From contig NZ_CADIJP010000001.1 of assembly GCF_902859725.1 (NCBI RefSeq), positions 310,001 to 374,000 of the forward strand: 64,000 nucleotides of DNA. The letters are read 5' to 3'. Under the pieces are notes generated by a model. It was not told the DNA's origin. It saw nothing but the letters and a program-made list of their open reading frames with translations, and ran no database searches. The first letter of the stretch is position 1, and each line of letters begins with the position of its first letter. This document shows, in pieces, positions 41,274 to 50,513 of this stretch. The translations under genes were made by a program, and so were the position numbers. This DNA is from Achromobacter mucicolens. Lineage in GTDB: Bacteria > Pseudomonadota > Gammaproteobacteria > Burkholderiales > Burkholderiaceae_B.

Positions 41274-41323
41274 TGCGACGCCCCCTGGGGGGAGGCGCTA
41301 CGCGCCTCGGGGGGGGCGTCACT
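41274..41323. repeat. GC-rich palindromic (REP-like) element at the end of mmsA
   Basis: Two nested palindromes: an outer pair GACGCCCCC / GGGGGCGTC and an inner AGGCGC / GCGCCT around TACG. The right arm covers the mmsA stop codon (41319-41321). Elements of this shape (GC-rich, C-run and G-run arms) recur between genes in this bacterial group and often act as terminators. Only this one copy is in the window. Confidence 0.6.
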
Positions 41324-42812
41324 TCGCTACAGGCATCGTGAATTCGGCGCCCTTGGCGATGCTGTCGGGCCAGCGCTGCATCACGCTCTTGTAGCGCGAG
41401 TAAAAGCGGATGCCTTCCTCGCCATACGCATGGTGGTCGCCGAACAGCGAACGCTTCCAGCCGCCAAACGAATGCCACGCCATGGGCACGGGGATCGGCA
41501 CGTTGATGCCCACCATCCCGACCTTGATCTGCCGCGCGAACGCGCGCGCTACGCCGCCGTCGGACGTGAAGCAGGCCACGCCGTTGCCGAACTCGTGCGC
41601 ATTGATGAGGTCCACCGCGCTGGCGAAGTCCGGCACGCGCACGATGCACAGCACCGGCCCGAAAATCTCTTCGCGATAGATGTTCATGGCGGGCTTGACG
41701 TTGTCGAACAGCGTGCCGCCCAGGAAAAATCCCTTTTCGTTGCCCGGCACCGTGAGGTCGCGGCCGTCCACCACCAGGTCGGCGCCGCAGGCGATGCCAT
41801 CCTCGATGTAGCCCATCACCTTCTTGCGATGCTGCGCGGTGACCAGCGGACCCATCTCGGCGTCCGGTTGCATCCCGTCCTTGACCACCAGCGCCTTGAC
41901 GCGCGGCGTCAGGCGTTCGACCACCTTGTCGGCCACGTCGCCCACCGCCACGGCCACCGAAATGGCCATGCAGCGCTCGCCCGCGGAACCATAGGCCGCG
42001 CCCATGAGTGCGTCGGTCACCTGATCCAGGTCCGCGTCGGGCATGACCACCAGGTGGTTCTTGGCGCCGCCCAAGGCCTGCACGCGCTTGCCGCGCTTGG
42101 TGCCTTCGGCGTAGATGTATTCGGCGATCGGCGTGGAGCCGACAAAGGACAGGGCTTCAACGTCGGGGTGCGCGATCAGGGCGTCGACCGCCTGCTTGTC
42201 GCCGTGGACCACGTTGAAGACGCCGGGCGGCAGGCCCGCTTCGGTTAGCAGTTCGGCCAGGCGCACGGACGCGGACGGATCGCGCTCGGACGGCTTGAGC
42301 ACGAAGGTGTTGCCGCAGGCGATGGCCACCGGGAACATCCAGCACGGCACCATCATCGGGAAGTTGAACGGCGTGACGCCGGCCACCACGCCCAGCGCCT
42401 GGCGCATGCTCCAGTTGTCGATGCCGCCGCCGATCTGGTCGGAATACTGGCCCTTGAGCAGTTGCGGAATGCCGCAGGCGAACTCGACGATCTCGATGCC
42501 GCGCATCACTTCGCCCTTGGCGTCCGAGAACACCTTGCCGTGTTCGCGGGTAATGAGTTCGGCCAGTTCATCCTGGTGCTGGTCCAGCAGCGCCTTGAAG
42601 TTGAAGAGGATGCGGGCGCGCTTGAGCGCCGGGGTTTCCGACCAGGCGGGAAAGGCGGCCTTGGCGGCGGCCACGGCCATCGCCACGTCGTCGTTCGATG
42701 CCAGCGGGATGGACGAGGAGATCTCGCCGGTGGCCGGGTTGAAGCCGTCGGCGTAGCGGCTGCTGCCGCCGTCGTAGGGCTGGCCGTTGATGAAATGCGG
42801 AATCTTCTTCAT
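41319..42812 (-). CDS. mmsA: Methylmalonate-semialdehyde dehydrogenase (CoA-acylating)
   Basis: 497 residues. It converts methylmalonate or malonate semialdehyde plus CoA and NAD to propionyl- or acetyl-CoA and CO2 in the cytoplasm. Signatures: [14 protein letters not shown], the family-specific [17 protein letters not shown] in place of the usual ELGGK motif, and the catalytic Cys281 in [11 protein letters not shown]. The length is standard. It follows the omega-aminotransferase gene on the same strand, and together they form a route from an omega-amino acid such as beta-alanine to acetyl-CoA. The 3' end lies in a palindromic element. Confidence 0.95.
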   Translation of the reverse strand: MKKIPHFINGQPYDGGSSRYADGFNPATGEISSSIPLASNDDVAMAVAAAKAAFPAWSETPALKRARILFNFKALLDQHQDELAELITREHGKVFSDAKGEVMRGIEIVEFACGIPQLLKGQYSDQIGGGIDNWSMRQALGVVAGVTPFNFPMMVPCWMFPVAIACGNTFVLKPSERDPSASVRLAELLTEAGLPPGVFNVVHGDKQAVDALIAHPDVEALSFVGSTPIAEYIYAEGTKRGKRVQALGGAKNHLVVMPDADLDQVTDALMGAAYGSAGERCMAISVAVAVGDVADKVVERLTPRVKALVVKDGMQPDAEMGPLVTAQHRKKVMGYIEDGIACGADLVVDGRDLTVPGNEKGFFLGGTLFDNVKPAMNIYREEIFGPVLCIVRVPDFASAVDLINAHEFGNGVACFTSDGGVARAFARQIKVGMVGINVPIPVPMAWHSFGGWKRSLFGDHHAYGEEGIRFYSRYKSVMQRWPDSIAKGAEFTMPVAK

Positions 42813-42918
42813 GGGTGCAAGGCTCGATGCGGGAATACGTCAGAAAATGCAGCGGGGCGGCCGGCGGCCGCCCGTGTGCGGATGGCACGCCGCCGCGGGC
42901 GCGCGACAGGATGGGAAC

Positions 42919-44244
42919 TCAGGCAACCTCTTTCAGGATCTTGCCGATCTGCTCGAAGATCTGGCCGATCTGGGCCTCGTCGATGATCAGCGGGGGAGAG
43001 ACGGCGATGATGTCGCCGGTGTAGCGCACCATCAGGCCGCTGTCGAAGCAGCGCTGGAAGACTTCGGCGGCGCGTGCGCCCGGGGCGCCCGCGCGCGGCG
43101 CCAGTTCGATGCCGGACACCAGGCCCAGGTTGCGCACGTCGATGACGTTGGGCGCGCCCTTCAGGCTGTGCGCGGCTTCCTGGAATGCGCCCGACAGCTT
43201 GCGGGCACGGCCGAACAGGTCTTCGCGGCGGTAGATGTCCAGCGTGGCCAGGATGGCGGCGGCCGCCAGCGGGTGCGCCGAATACGTGTAGCCGTGGAAG
43301 AACTCGATGCCGCCCGCCGGGCCGTTGACGATGGCGTCGTGTACCTCGCGTTTGACGGCGACCGCGCCGGCCGGCACGGCCGCGTTGCTGACGCCCTTGG
43401 CCATGGCGATGATGTCGGGCGTCACGCCGAAGAATTCGGATGCTGTGGCGGCGCCCAGGCGGCCGTAGGCGGTGATGACCTCATCGAAAATCAGCAGGAT
43501 GCCATGCTTGGCGGTAATTTCGCGCAGCTTTTCCAGATAGCCCTTGGGCGGAATCAGCACGCCCGTGGAGCCGGCCATCGGCTCGACGATCACGGCGGCG
43601 ATGGTCGAGGCGTCGTGCAGGGCGATGATGCGCTCAAGTTCTTCGGCCAGGTGCGCACCCCACGCGGGTTGGCCCTTCGAGTAGGCGTTCTGCTCAAGAT
43701 TATGGGTGTGGGGCAGGTGGTCCACGGCGGGAAGCAGCGCACCGGAGAACGTCTTGCGGTTGGCCGAGATGCCGCCCACCGAGATGCCGCCAAAGCCCAC
43801 GCCGTGATAGCCGCGTTCACGGCCGATGAGGCGCGTGCGCTGGCCTTCGCCGCGCGCGCGGTGATAGGCCAGGGCGATCTTGAGCGTGGTGTCGACGGAT
43901 TCGGAGCCGGAGTTGGTGAAGAACACGCGGTCCAGGCCCTGCGGCATCAGGCCTGCGACCGCGGTGGCAGCCTCGAAGGCGAGCGGGTGGCCCAGCTGGA
44001 AGCCCGGCGCGTAGTCCATGACGCCGGCCTGGCGGGCGATGGCCTCGACGATTTCCTCGCGGCCGTGCCCGGCATTGACGCACCACAGTCCGGCCGTGCC
44101 GTCCAGGATCTGGCGGCCGTCGGTGGACGTGTAATACATGCCTTTGGCCTTTGCCAGCATGCGCGGCTGGGCCTTGAACTGCTTGTTGGCAGTGAAGGGC
44201 ATCCAGAGATGGGACAGGTCGGGCAACTGGGCGGGGGCGTTCAT
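42919..44244 (-). CDS. Omega-amino acid:pyruvate aminotransferase (class III)
   Basis: 441 residues from ATG 44244 (MNAPAQLPDLSHLWMPFTAN), which matches the beta-alanine:pyruvate transaminase type. PLP Lys283 lies in IAMAKGVSNAAVP; other landmarks are TNSGSESVDTTLK, RERGYHGVGFGG and LLIFDEVITAYGR. It moves the amino group of beta-alanine or other omega-amino acids to pyruvate, giving malonate semialdehyde and alanine. mmsA follows after 106 bp. The gene is divergent from a MocR regulator; a -10-like TATATT (44342-44337) lies just outside the operator. Confidence 0.93.
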   Translation of the reverse strand: MNAPAQLPDLSHLWMPFTANKQFKAQPRMLAKAKGMYYTSTDGRQILDGTAGLWCVNAGHGREEIVEAIARQAGVMDYAPGFQLGHPLAFEAATAVAGLMPQGLDRVFFTNSGSESVDTTLKIALAYHRARGEGQRTRLIGRERGYHGVGFGGISVGGISANRKTFSGALLPAVDHLPHTHNLEQNAYSKGQPAWGAHLAEELERIIALHDASTIAAVIVEPMAGSTGVLIPPKGYLEKLREITAKHGILLIFDEVITAYGRLGAATASEFFGVTPDIIAMAKGVSNAAVPAGAVAVKREVHDAIVNGPAGGIEFFHGYTYSAHPLAAAAILATLDIYRREDLFGRARKLSGAFQEAAHSLKGAPNVIDVRNLGLVSGIELAPRAGAPGARAAEVFQRCFDSGLMVRYTGDIIAVSPPLIIDEAQIGQIFEQIGKILKEVA

Positions 44245-44362
44245 GGTGACTCCAGAAGAGGGACAACCGTGGCCGCCGCAACACGCGCGCGGCCAGCGGG
44301 ATTCGGACGATTCTGGAACGTCCCGCCGGGAATGAAAATATACGATCCGCGCATTTGCCGCT

Positions 44363-44397
44363 AACTGTATAGTTGTCGGCACCACAACTGTACAGTT
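44363..44397. promoter_or_regulatory. Paired palindromic operator between the aminotransferase and MocR genes
   Basis: Two copies of a 12-bp palindrome, AACTGTATAGTT (44363-44374, one mismatch) and AACTGTACAGTT (44386-44397, perfect), are 23 bp apart, about two helical turns. Together they form a 14-bp inverted repeat across a 7-bp spacer. They lie between the divergent genes, next to the predicted -35 region of the aminotransferase promoter, as expected for a MocR activator site. Confidence 0.75.
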
Positions 44398-44402
44398 TGC
44401 TT

Positions 44403-45821
44403 GTGATCGACTTCCAACCCGTCCGCGGCCGCGGGGCCGCGCCCACCCTCGTCGAACAGCTGGTCGCGGCGATCCTGCGCGCCGTGGAGGCACAGACCCT
44501 GCGTCCGGGTATGTCCCTACCCTCGGTCCGGGAGTTCGCGCGCCAGTACGGCGTCAGCACCTTCACCGTGGCCAGCGCCTACAGCCGGCTGGTGTCGCAG
44601 GGCTGGCTGGCCGCGCGGCCCGGCGCGGGCTACCGGGTGGCATCGCCCGACGCGCCCACGCGCCGCGCCGAACCGCTCTCCTGGGAGCCGCCGCGCCTGA
44701 ACGCGGGGTGGCTGCTGTCGGACATCTTTGCCGACCACTCCATCCCCATCAAATCGGGGTGCGGGTGGCTGCCCGGCGAATGGCTGAACGAAGAAGGCCT
44801 GCACGTGGCGCTGCGCCACATGGGGCGCGTGCCCGCGATGCGGATCGCCAATTACGGGCATCCCTATGGCTACGCGCCGCTGCGCGAGACCATCGCGGCC
44901 AGCCTGAGCGCGCAGGGCATGGAAGTCGAGGCGTCGCAGGTGCTGCTGACGCAGGGCGTGACCCATGGGCTGGACACGGTGATCCGCACGCTACTGCGGC
45001 CGGGCGACACGGTGATTGTCGAGCAGCCGGCCTACGCCAATCTCTTGCAGATGCTGCGCCTGGCCGGCCTGCGCGTCATCGCGGTTCCCAGGACGGCCGA
45101 CGGCCTGGACTGCGACGCCCTTGAGCAGGTGGCGGCCCAGCACCGGCCGCGCGCGCTCTTCATCAACACCGCGCTGCAAAATCCGTCGGGCGCCAGCATC
45201 ACCATGGCCAATGCGTTCCGCATCCTGCAAGCGGCCGAGCGGCACGGGCTGTGGGTGGTGGAAGACGACATCTCGCGCGAGCTGGCGCCGGGTGTCACGC
45301 CCATGCTGGCGGCGCTGGATGGCGCGCGCCGGGTCGTCTACCTGGGCGGCTACTCAAAGGTCATCAGTCCGTCCGTGCGTGTGGGCTATGTGGTGGCGCA
45401 CCGCGATCTGGTGCGCGACATCGCCCGCACCAAGATGGCGGTGGGCCTGACCACACCCGAGATCATGGAGCGCATCGTGCACCAGGTCATCCGGGAGGGC
45501 CGCTACCGCGCGCATATTGCGCGTACCCGCGAGCGGCTGGCCGAGGCGCATACGGAAGTGGCCGAGCAGATGCGTCAGCACGGCTTTGAAATCCATGGCA
45601 GGCCGCAGGGCGGCCTGTTCCTGTGGGCGAAGGTGGCGGGGCAGTGGCGCGAACGCGGCGCCAATGGCCTGGCGGAGCTGGCGCTCAAGGACGGCATCTG
45701 GCTGGCGCCCGGCTCCTACTTCGAAGCGGACGAGGCCGACACGGCGTGGGTGCGCTTTAACGTGGCGTACTCGGCGGCGCCCGCGCTGTGGCGCTTCATG
45801 CGCAATGCGGGCGCGGCCTAG
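44403..45821 (+). CDS. MocR-type regulator (GntR helix-turn-helix plus aminotransferase-like domain)
   Basis: 472 residues from GTG 44403. A longer frame begins at TTG 44373, but that places the operator palindromes inside the gene, so the GTG is preferred; no clear Shine-Dalgarno precedes it and the mRNA may be leaderless. Residues about 13-80 are a GntR winged helix (PSVREFARQYGVSTFTVASAYSRLVSQGWL). Residues from about 115 are an aspartate-aminotransferase-like domain with PLP Lys319 in GGYSKVISPSVRVGYV. MocR proteins sense an amino-acid-PLP adduct and activate a neighbour. Here the neighbour is an omega-aminotransferase with mmsA, so beta-alanine or a related amino acid is a likely signal. 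Confidence 0.88.
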   Translation: MIDFQPVRGRGAAPTLVEQLVAAILRAVEAQTLRPGMSLPSVREFARQYGVSTFTVASAYSRLVSQGWLAARPGAGYRVASPDAPTRRAEPLSWEPPRLNAGWLLSDIFADHSIPIKSGCGWLPGEWLNEEGLHVALRHMGRVPAMRIANYGHPYGYAPLRETIAASLSAQGMEVEASQVLLTQGVTHGLDTVIRTLLRPGDTVIVEQPAYANLLQMLRLAGLRVIAVPRTADGLDCDALEQVAAQHRPRALFINTALQNPSGASITMANAFRILQAAERHGLWVVEDDISRELAPGVTPMLAALDGARRVVYLGGYSKVISPSVRVGYVVAHRDLVRDIARTKMAVGLTTPEIMERIVHQVIREGRYRAHIARTRERLAEAHTEVAEQMRQHGFEIHGRPQGGLFLWAKVAGQWRERGANGLAELALKDGIWLAPGSYFEADEADTAWVRFNVAYSAAPALWRFMRNAGAA

Positions 45822-45831
45822 GGGGGAGTCG

Positions 45832-46317
45832 TCAGGCGCGTTCGTACGTGACGAAGTCGTAGTCGTAGCCGTTTTCGGCGGGCTGCGGTTCGCGCGCCGT
45901 TTCCTTCCATTGGAACGAGGGCAGCAGCGGAAAGAACGCATCGCCCTCGACGTCGGCATGGACTTCGGTGGCCAGAACGCGCCGGGCCAGCGGCAGGGCC
46001 TGCGCGTAGATCTGCGCGCCGCCGATCACGAAGGCTTCGTCGATGTCGCCGCACGCGGCCACCGCCGCCTCAAGGGTGGGCGCAAGGATGGCGCCGGCGG
46101 CGCTGAAATCGGGATTGCGGCTGATGACGATGTTGCTGCGGCCGGGCAGGGGACGGCCCAGCGAATCCCACGTCTTACGGCCCATGATGATCGGATGGCC
46201 CAGCGTGCTGCGCTTGAAATGCGCCAGGTCGCCCGGCAGTTTCCAGGGCAGGGCGTTGTCGCGGCCGATGGCGCGGTTGGTGGAATAGGCGACGATCAGG
46301 GTAAGGCTGGCGGGCAT
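45832..46317 (-). CDS. folA: Dihydrofolate reductase
   Basis: 161 residues, standard for chromosomal DHFR. It reduces dihydrofolate to tetrahydrofolate with NADPH. The acidic active-site residue is Asp30 in LPGDLAHFKR; GRKTWDSLGRPLPGRSNIV and VIGGAQIYAQAL (NADPH site) follow. It converges with the MocR gene with 10 bp between stops. It lies on the same strand as thyA, which makes its substrate, but an MHYT-GGDEF-EAL gene stands between them. Confidence 0.96.
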   Translation of the reverse strand: MPASLTLIVAYSTNRAIGRDNALPWKLPGDLAHFKRSTLGHPIIMGRKTWDSLGRPLPGRSNIVISRNPDFSAAGAILAPTLEAAVAACGDIDEAFVIGGAQIYAQALPLARRVLATEVHADVEGDAFFPLLPSFQWKETAREPQPAENGYDYDFVTYERA

Positions 46318-46388
46318 GCGTGCTGTGAACGGGTAAGGATTGAGCCGGAAGAATGCCGTAAGCGTAGCAAATTGCGGCGCCCGCCCTG

Positions 46389-48452
46389 TCAGTTTTCCGC
46401 GTGTTCCAGGAACTCGGTGGCCGGCATGGGCTTGCCCAGCAGGAAGCCCTGCAGCGAGTCGCAGCCCAGCCCGGTCAGGAATTTCTGTTGCGCGGCGGTC
46501 TCGACGCCTTCGGCCACGATGCGCAGGTTCAGCTGCTGCGCCAGCGCGATGATGGCCGACACGACGGCCGCATCTTCATTGTCGTTGTCCAGCTGGTTCA
46601 CGAAGCCCCGGTCGATCTTCAGCTCGGTCGCCGGCAGCCGCTTCAGGTAGAGCAGGCTGGAGTAACCCGTGCCGAAGTCGTCGATGGAGATCGTGACGCC
46701 CAGTTCGGACAGGCGCTTGAGCACCGTCAGGCTCGTCTCGGCGTCGCGCATGGCGGTCGATTCGGTCACTTCGATGGTCAGGCACGCAGGCGGCACGCCA
46801 TGGCGCGCCAGCGCCGACCGCACCGTTTCCACCAAGCTCGAATGCGAGAACTGCAGCGCTGAGATGTTCACGGCGATGGTCCAGTGCCCCTGGCCGACGT
46901 CGATCCACTCGCGCATCTGGCGGCAGGCCTCGTTGATGACCCATTCGCCGATGGAGAGGATGAGGCCGGTCTTTTCCGCCGTCGGAATGAACTGGTCCGG
47001 GCCCACCAGACCGCGCGTGGGATGGTTCCAGCGCAGCAGCGCCTCGGCGCCCATGATCGGGCCGGCCGGCGCCTCGTACTTGGGCTGGTAGTGCAGGACG
47101 AACTGGCCGCGCTCCTGCGCCAGGCGCAGGTCGTGCAGCAGCTCGATCTGCTCGTGCGCGTCCGCGTTCATGGACGGCTCGAAGAAGCTGTAGCCGGTGC
47201 CGCCCAGCCGCTTGGCGTGGTACATCGCCGCATCGGCATTGGTCAGCAAGGAGTGGGTGTCCTCGCCATCGTTCGGGAAGACCGCGATGCCCACGCTGGA
47301 GGTCACCAGCACGTCGTGGCCGTACACCGTGACCGGACGGCCGATGGCCTCGATCAGCCGGTCCGCCACGTTGGCCGCGTCGGTCGGTTCAATGACCTCG
47401 CTCAGCACGATGAACTCGTCGCCGCCCAGCCGAGCGACGGTGTCCTGCGTGCGCAGCGCCTGGCGGATGCGCTGCGCCAGATCGATCAGCAGCGCGTCGC
47501 CGGTATGGTGGCCGTAGGCGTCGTTGACGGCCTTGAAACCGTCCAGGTCGAAGAACAGCACCGCGAAATGGCCGCGGCGGCGGGTCGCGCTTTCGATGGC
47601 CTGTTCCATCCGGTCTTCGAGCAGGATGCGGTTGGGCAGTTTGGTCAGGGTGTCGTGCAGCGCCAGTTGCACCAGTTCTTCATTGGCTTCGGCCAGGGAC
47701 GAGGCCAGGGCGGACGTGCGCGCCTCAAGACGGTTGTCCAGCACGGCCACGACCAGGGCGATGGCCAGCACGCTCAGCGTGACCGCGGTCACGGCGATGG
47801 CCAGCCAGCCGGCCGAGATGCCGGCGTCGGCCGCCATGCAGATGCTGCCGGCCGGGAACCCCGCGGCTTCCATGCCGGTGTAGTGCATGCCGACGATCGC
47901 CAGCCCCATGACACCCGCGGCCGCCGGGCGCGACAGCGCCACGCGCGGCCCGTCCTGCCGAAGACGGTAGGTGATCCACAGGGCCGCGCCCGACGCGGCG
48001 ACGGCAATCACCACGGACAGCGCGAACCATGTCGGGTCGTAATCGATGCCGGGCGCCATGCGCATGGCCGCCATGCCGACGTAGTGCATCGCCGCGATGC
48101 CCGATCCCATCAGCAGCGCGCCGGCCGCCAGCCTGCGCCACGGCAGCTCGTCCTTGCAGACCATCCACAGCGCGAAGGCCGAGCAGGCGATCGCGATGGC
48201 GAGCGACAGCACGGTCAGCGGCAGGTCGTACCCCATCGGGATGGGCAGGCTGAAGGCCAGCATGCCCACAAAGTGCATGGACCAGATCCCGATGCCCATC
48301 GCGAACGCGCCACCCGCCAGCCAGAACTTCGCGGCAGGCAGGCCGCTCGATGCCTTCACGCGGTTGGCCATGCCCAGCGCCGTATACGACGCCAGGATGG
48401 CGACCCCTAAGGATACGAGGACGAGCGAAGGGTTATAAGTTCCAACGAGCAT
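46389..48452 (-). CDS. MHYT-GGDEF-EAL membrane c-di-GMP enzyme
   Basis: 687 residues. The N-terminal 235 residues have about seven membrane helices with three MHYT motifs (MHFVGM, MHYVGM, MHYTGM), a proposed copper or diatomic-gas sensor. Then comes a GGDEF domain (active loop GGDEF at 343-347, with an intact RTQD inhibitory site before it) and an EAL domain (EALLRW from 470, EVTES, DDFGTGYSSL, EGVE). All key residues of both catalytic domains are present, so both synthesis and hydrolysis of c-di-GMP are possible. It lies between folA and thyA in the same direction, with gaps of about 70 and 400 bp. Confidence 0.92.
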   Translation of the reverse strand: MLVGTYNPSLVLVSLGVAILASYTALGMANRVKASSGLPAAKFWLAGGAFAMGIGIWSMHFVGMLAFSLPIPMGYDLPLTVLSLAIAIACSAFALWMVCKDELPWRRLAAGALLMGSGIAAMHYVGMAAMRMAPGIDYDPTWFALSVVIAVAASGAALWITYRLRQDGPRVALSRPAAAGVMGLAIVGMHYTGMEAAGFPAGSICMAADAGISAGWLAIAVTAVTLSVLAIALVVAVLDNRLEARTSALASSLAEANEELVQLALHDTLTKLPNRILLEDRMEQAIESATRRRGHFAVLFFDLDGFKAVNDAYGHHTGDALLIDLAQRIRQALRTQDTVARLGGDEFIVLSEVIEPTDAANVADRLIEAIGRPVTVYGHDVLVTSSVGIAVFPNDGEDTHSLLTNADAAMYHAKRLGGTGYSFFEPSMNADAHEQIELLHDLRLAQERGQFVLHYQPKYEAPAGPIMGAEALLRWNHPTRGLVGPDQFIPTAEKTGLILSIGEWVINEACRQMREWIDVGQGHWTIAVNISALQFSHSSLVETVRSALARHGVPPACLTIEVTESTAMRDAETSLTVLKRLSELGVTISIDDFGTGYSSLLYLKRLPATELKIDRGFVNQLDNDNEDAAVVSAIIALAQQLNLRIVAEGVETAAQQKFLTGLGCDSLQGFLLGKPMPATEFLEHAEN

Positions 48453-48860
48453 TTGTGGGGTCCTGTCCTAAGCGCATGCGGCGGCGGCGCGGGGCACGAT
48501 TTTCAATTCAATTGGTAGTCAACAGTTGCATTACGGTCGCAAGGAGGATCCTGCTCTCGTCGCTGGCGATTCTCACACTCTCTTTATAGGGATGGGGGAT
48601 TGGGCGGGGCAACGCCAGCGGTCGGCGCGGTTCGGGCGTTCGGCATGGCGCGCCGCGAGGGCCGGTCGATAGCGACGGGGCGCGCGGCATGCTGGACGCG
48701 CGTCCGAGGCTAAGGGATGGGTTATACCGAAATCACGCTTCCAGAAGCTCACCAATCTTCACCTGCTGCGGGACGTGCAAGGAATGGGGCGCCGGATGGT
48801 CGTCCGGCGGGTTGCGGATCAGCCCTGAAAGGCGGGCGCCGGGCCAGGCCGGCGCCGGGG
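48453..48860. other. Intergenic region between thyA and the MHYT gene
   Basis: 408 bp with no convincing gene, RNA or repeat. Short open frames on both strands lack a ribosome site and homology. An AT-richer segment near 48500-48590 (CTCTCTTTATAGGG) may hold the promoter of the MHYT gene on the minus strand. A GC-rich inverted-repeat patch near 48830-48860 follows the thyA stop and could help termination. Confidence 0.3.
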
Positions 48861-49832
48861 TCAGACGGCCATTGCGGCCGTGAGGGGCGCGTGGTGCGTG
48901 TAGCCCGACAATGAGAAATCGCCAGGTTCGACCTTCTCGAGCCACTCGGGCTCGTAGCGGCCGGTCACGGCGAAGTCGGGAATGCGGTCCGACAGCACGA
49001 GGCGGGGTGACTCATATGGCGTTCGCGTCAGTTGCTCGCGCAGCATCGGCAGATGGTTCTCGTAGATGTGCGCATCGCCGATGAAATAGGTGAACCAGCG
49101 CGGGGTATAGCCGGTCAGGCGGCCGACCAGGTGCAGCAGCGCCGCGCCTTCGGTCAGATTGAACGGCGTGCCCAGGCCCACATCGTTGGAGCGGATGTAC
49201 AGGCACAGCGAGATCTCGCGGGTCGTCGCGTTGGGCAGGAACTGGTAGAGCAGGTGGCAGGGGGGCAGCGCCATTTCCTCGATCTGCGCCCAGTTCCAGC
49301 CATGGAACAGGATGCGCCGGTCGCCCGGGCGTTCGTGGATGGTGTCCAGGCATTGCCGCAATTGGTCGACCGCCTTGTACAGCAGCACCTTCGGCTCGCC
49401 GTCCTGAATCAAGTCGGCCACCTTGGCGTACCCGCGCGACAACGCATCCTCGATCTGGGCGGGGCGGCTGGCGTCCAGCATCTTGTAGGCCGGCCATTGG
49501 CGCCACTGCACGCCGTACACGGGCCCCAGGTCGTCCGGGCCTTCGCGATAGGGGTTCGCCAGCCACTGGGCGTTCTCGTTGGCATTCTGGTCCCAGACCT
49601 TGCAACCCAAATCGCGGAATTCCGCCGCGCTGCGCGAGGCGCGCAGAAAACCCACCATTTCGCCGATGGCCGACTTGAACGCCAGCTTTTTGGTGGTGAC
49701 GGCGGGAAAGCCCTGCTGCAGGTCAAAGCGCAGCGAGGCGCCCGGCATGCTGAGGGTGCGGATGCCGGTCCGGTTTTCCTGCCACGAGCCGGTGTCGAGG
49801 ATGGATTGAACGAGGTCCAGGTATTGTTTCAT
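48861..49832 (-). CDS. thyA: Thymidylate synthase
   Basis: 323 residues, the longer ThyA form (E. coli has 264) with the insertion after residue 90, as in Lactobacillus. It methylates dUMP to dTMP using 5,10-methylene-THF. The nucleophile is Cys192 in [23 protein letters not shown] and the closing [11 protein letters not shown] are present. ATG 49832 is the family start. It sits close to folA, which recycles the dihydrofolate made here, and dcd (14.9 kb) supplies its pathway. Confidence 0.96.
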   Translation of the reverse strand: MKQYLDLVQSILDTGSWQENRTGIRTLSMPGASLRFDLQQGFPAVTTKKLAFKSAIGEMVGFLRASRSAAEFRDLGCKVWDQNANENAQWLANPYREGPDDLGPVYGVQWRQWPAYKMLDASRPAQIEDALSRGYAKVADLIQDGEPKVLLYKAVDQLRQCLDTIHERPGDRRILFHGWNWAQIEEMALPPCHLLYQFLPNATTREISLCLYIRSNDVGLGTPFNLTEGAALLHLVGRLTGYTPRWFTYFIGDAHIYENHLPMLREQLTRTPYESPRLVLSDRIPDFAVTGRYEPEWLEKVEPGDFSLSGYTHHAPLTAAMAV

Positions 49833-49947
49833 GGCGATCCTTGTGCCTGCTGTCCCAGTCCGGGAAGCAAGCGCGCCGCCACGAACGCGTCGCGGCGGCG
49901 CCTATATATAGTGAATGCCGAATTACACCACGGCCGCGCGAGGCGGC

Positions 49948-50391
49948 TCAGGTGGTGGCGGCGGCTTCCTGCGTGTCGACGATGTCGACGGAAAATGTCA
50001 TGGCGGCCGTCTTTTCCAGCATGGCCGAGGCCGAGCAGTACTTTTCGTGGGAAAGCTGCACGGCGCGCTCGACGGCCGCGCGCGGCAGATTGCGGCCGGT
50101 GACGGTGAAGGCGAAGTGAATGCGGGTAAAGACCTTGGGGTCGGTGTCGGCGCGCTCGGCCTGCAGCTTGACGCTGCAACCGGTGACCGCGTGGCGGCCG
50201 CGCTTGAGGATCAGCACCACGTCGTAGGCGGTGCAGCCGCCCGTGCCCGCCAGCAGCATTTCCATGGGGCGGGGCGCCAGGTTGTGGCCGCCGCCGTCCA
50301 CGGCGCCGTCCATCACGGCCACGTGGCCGCTACCCGTGCTGGCGGTAAAGAGCATGCCGCTTGGGCCGCCCCAGTCGATCGTGCATTCCAT
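49948..50391 (-). CDS. OsmC/YhfA-family protein
   Basis: 147 residues from ATG 50391. The OsmC fold is shown by DWGGPSGMLF, APRPMEMLLAGTGGCTAYDVVLIL and HEKYCSASAMLEKTA. The two peroxidatic Cys positions are Cys53 and Cys119, so hydroperoxide reduction in the cytoplasm is possible; many YhfA-type members have no defined substrate. Longer upstream frames overlap the coq7 leader and are rejected. It is divergent from coq7. Confidence 0.88.
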   Translation of the reverse strand: MECTIDWGGPSGMLFTASTGSGHVAVMDGAVDGGGHNLAPRPMEMLLAGTGGCTAYDVVLILKRGRHAVTGCSVKLQAERADTDPKVFTRIHFAFTVTGRNLPRAAVERAVQLSHEKYCSASAMLEKTAAMTFSVDIVDTQEAAATT

Positions 50392-50513
50392 TTTGGTGAG
50401 TCCTTGAGCTTGAGCGCAGTCAATGGCTGATGATACCCGTTGCGTACAATCCCGGGCATGAGAACCCCGCCTCGCATCAGGGGTGCGGGGTGTCCGATTT
50501 GCCAGGAGATGCC

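Noticed and set aside
44373-44402. TTG start for the MocR regulator
   Set aside because: It would put the operator palindromes inside the coding sequence and adds residues not expected before the GntR domain.
48689-48914. Short plus-strand frames downstream of thyA
   Set aside because: No ribosome site, no homology, and they overlap the thyA 3' end on the opposite strand.
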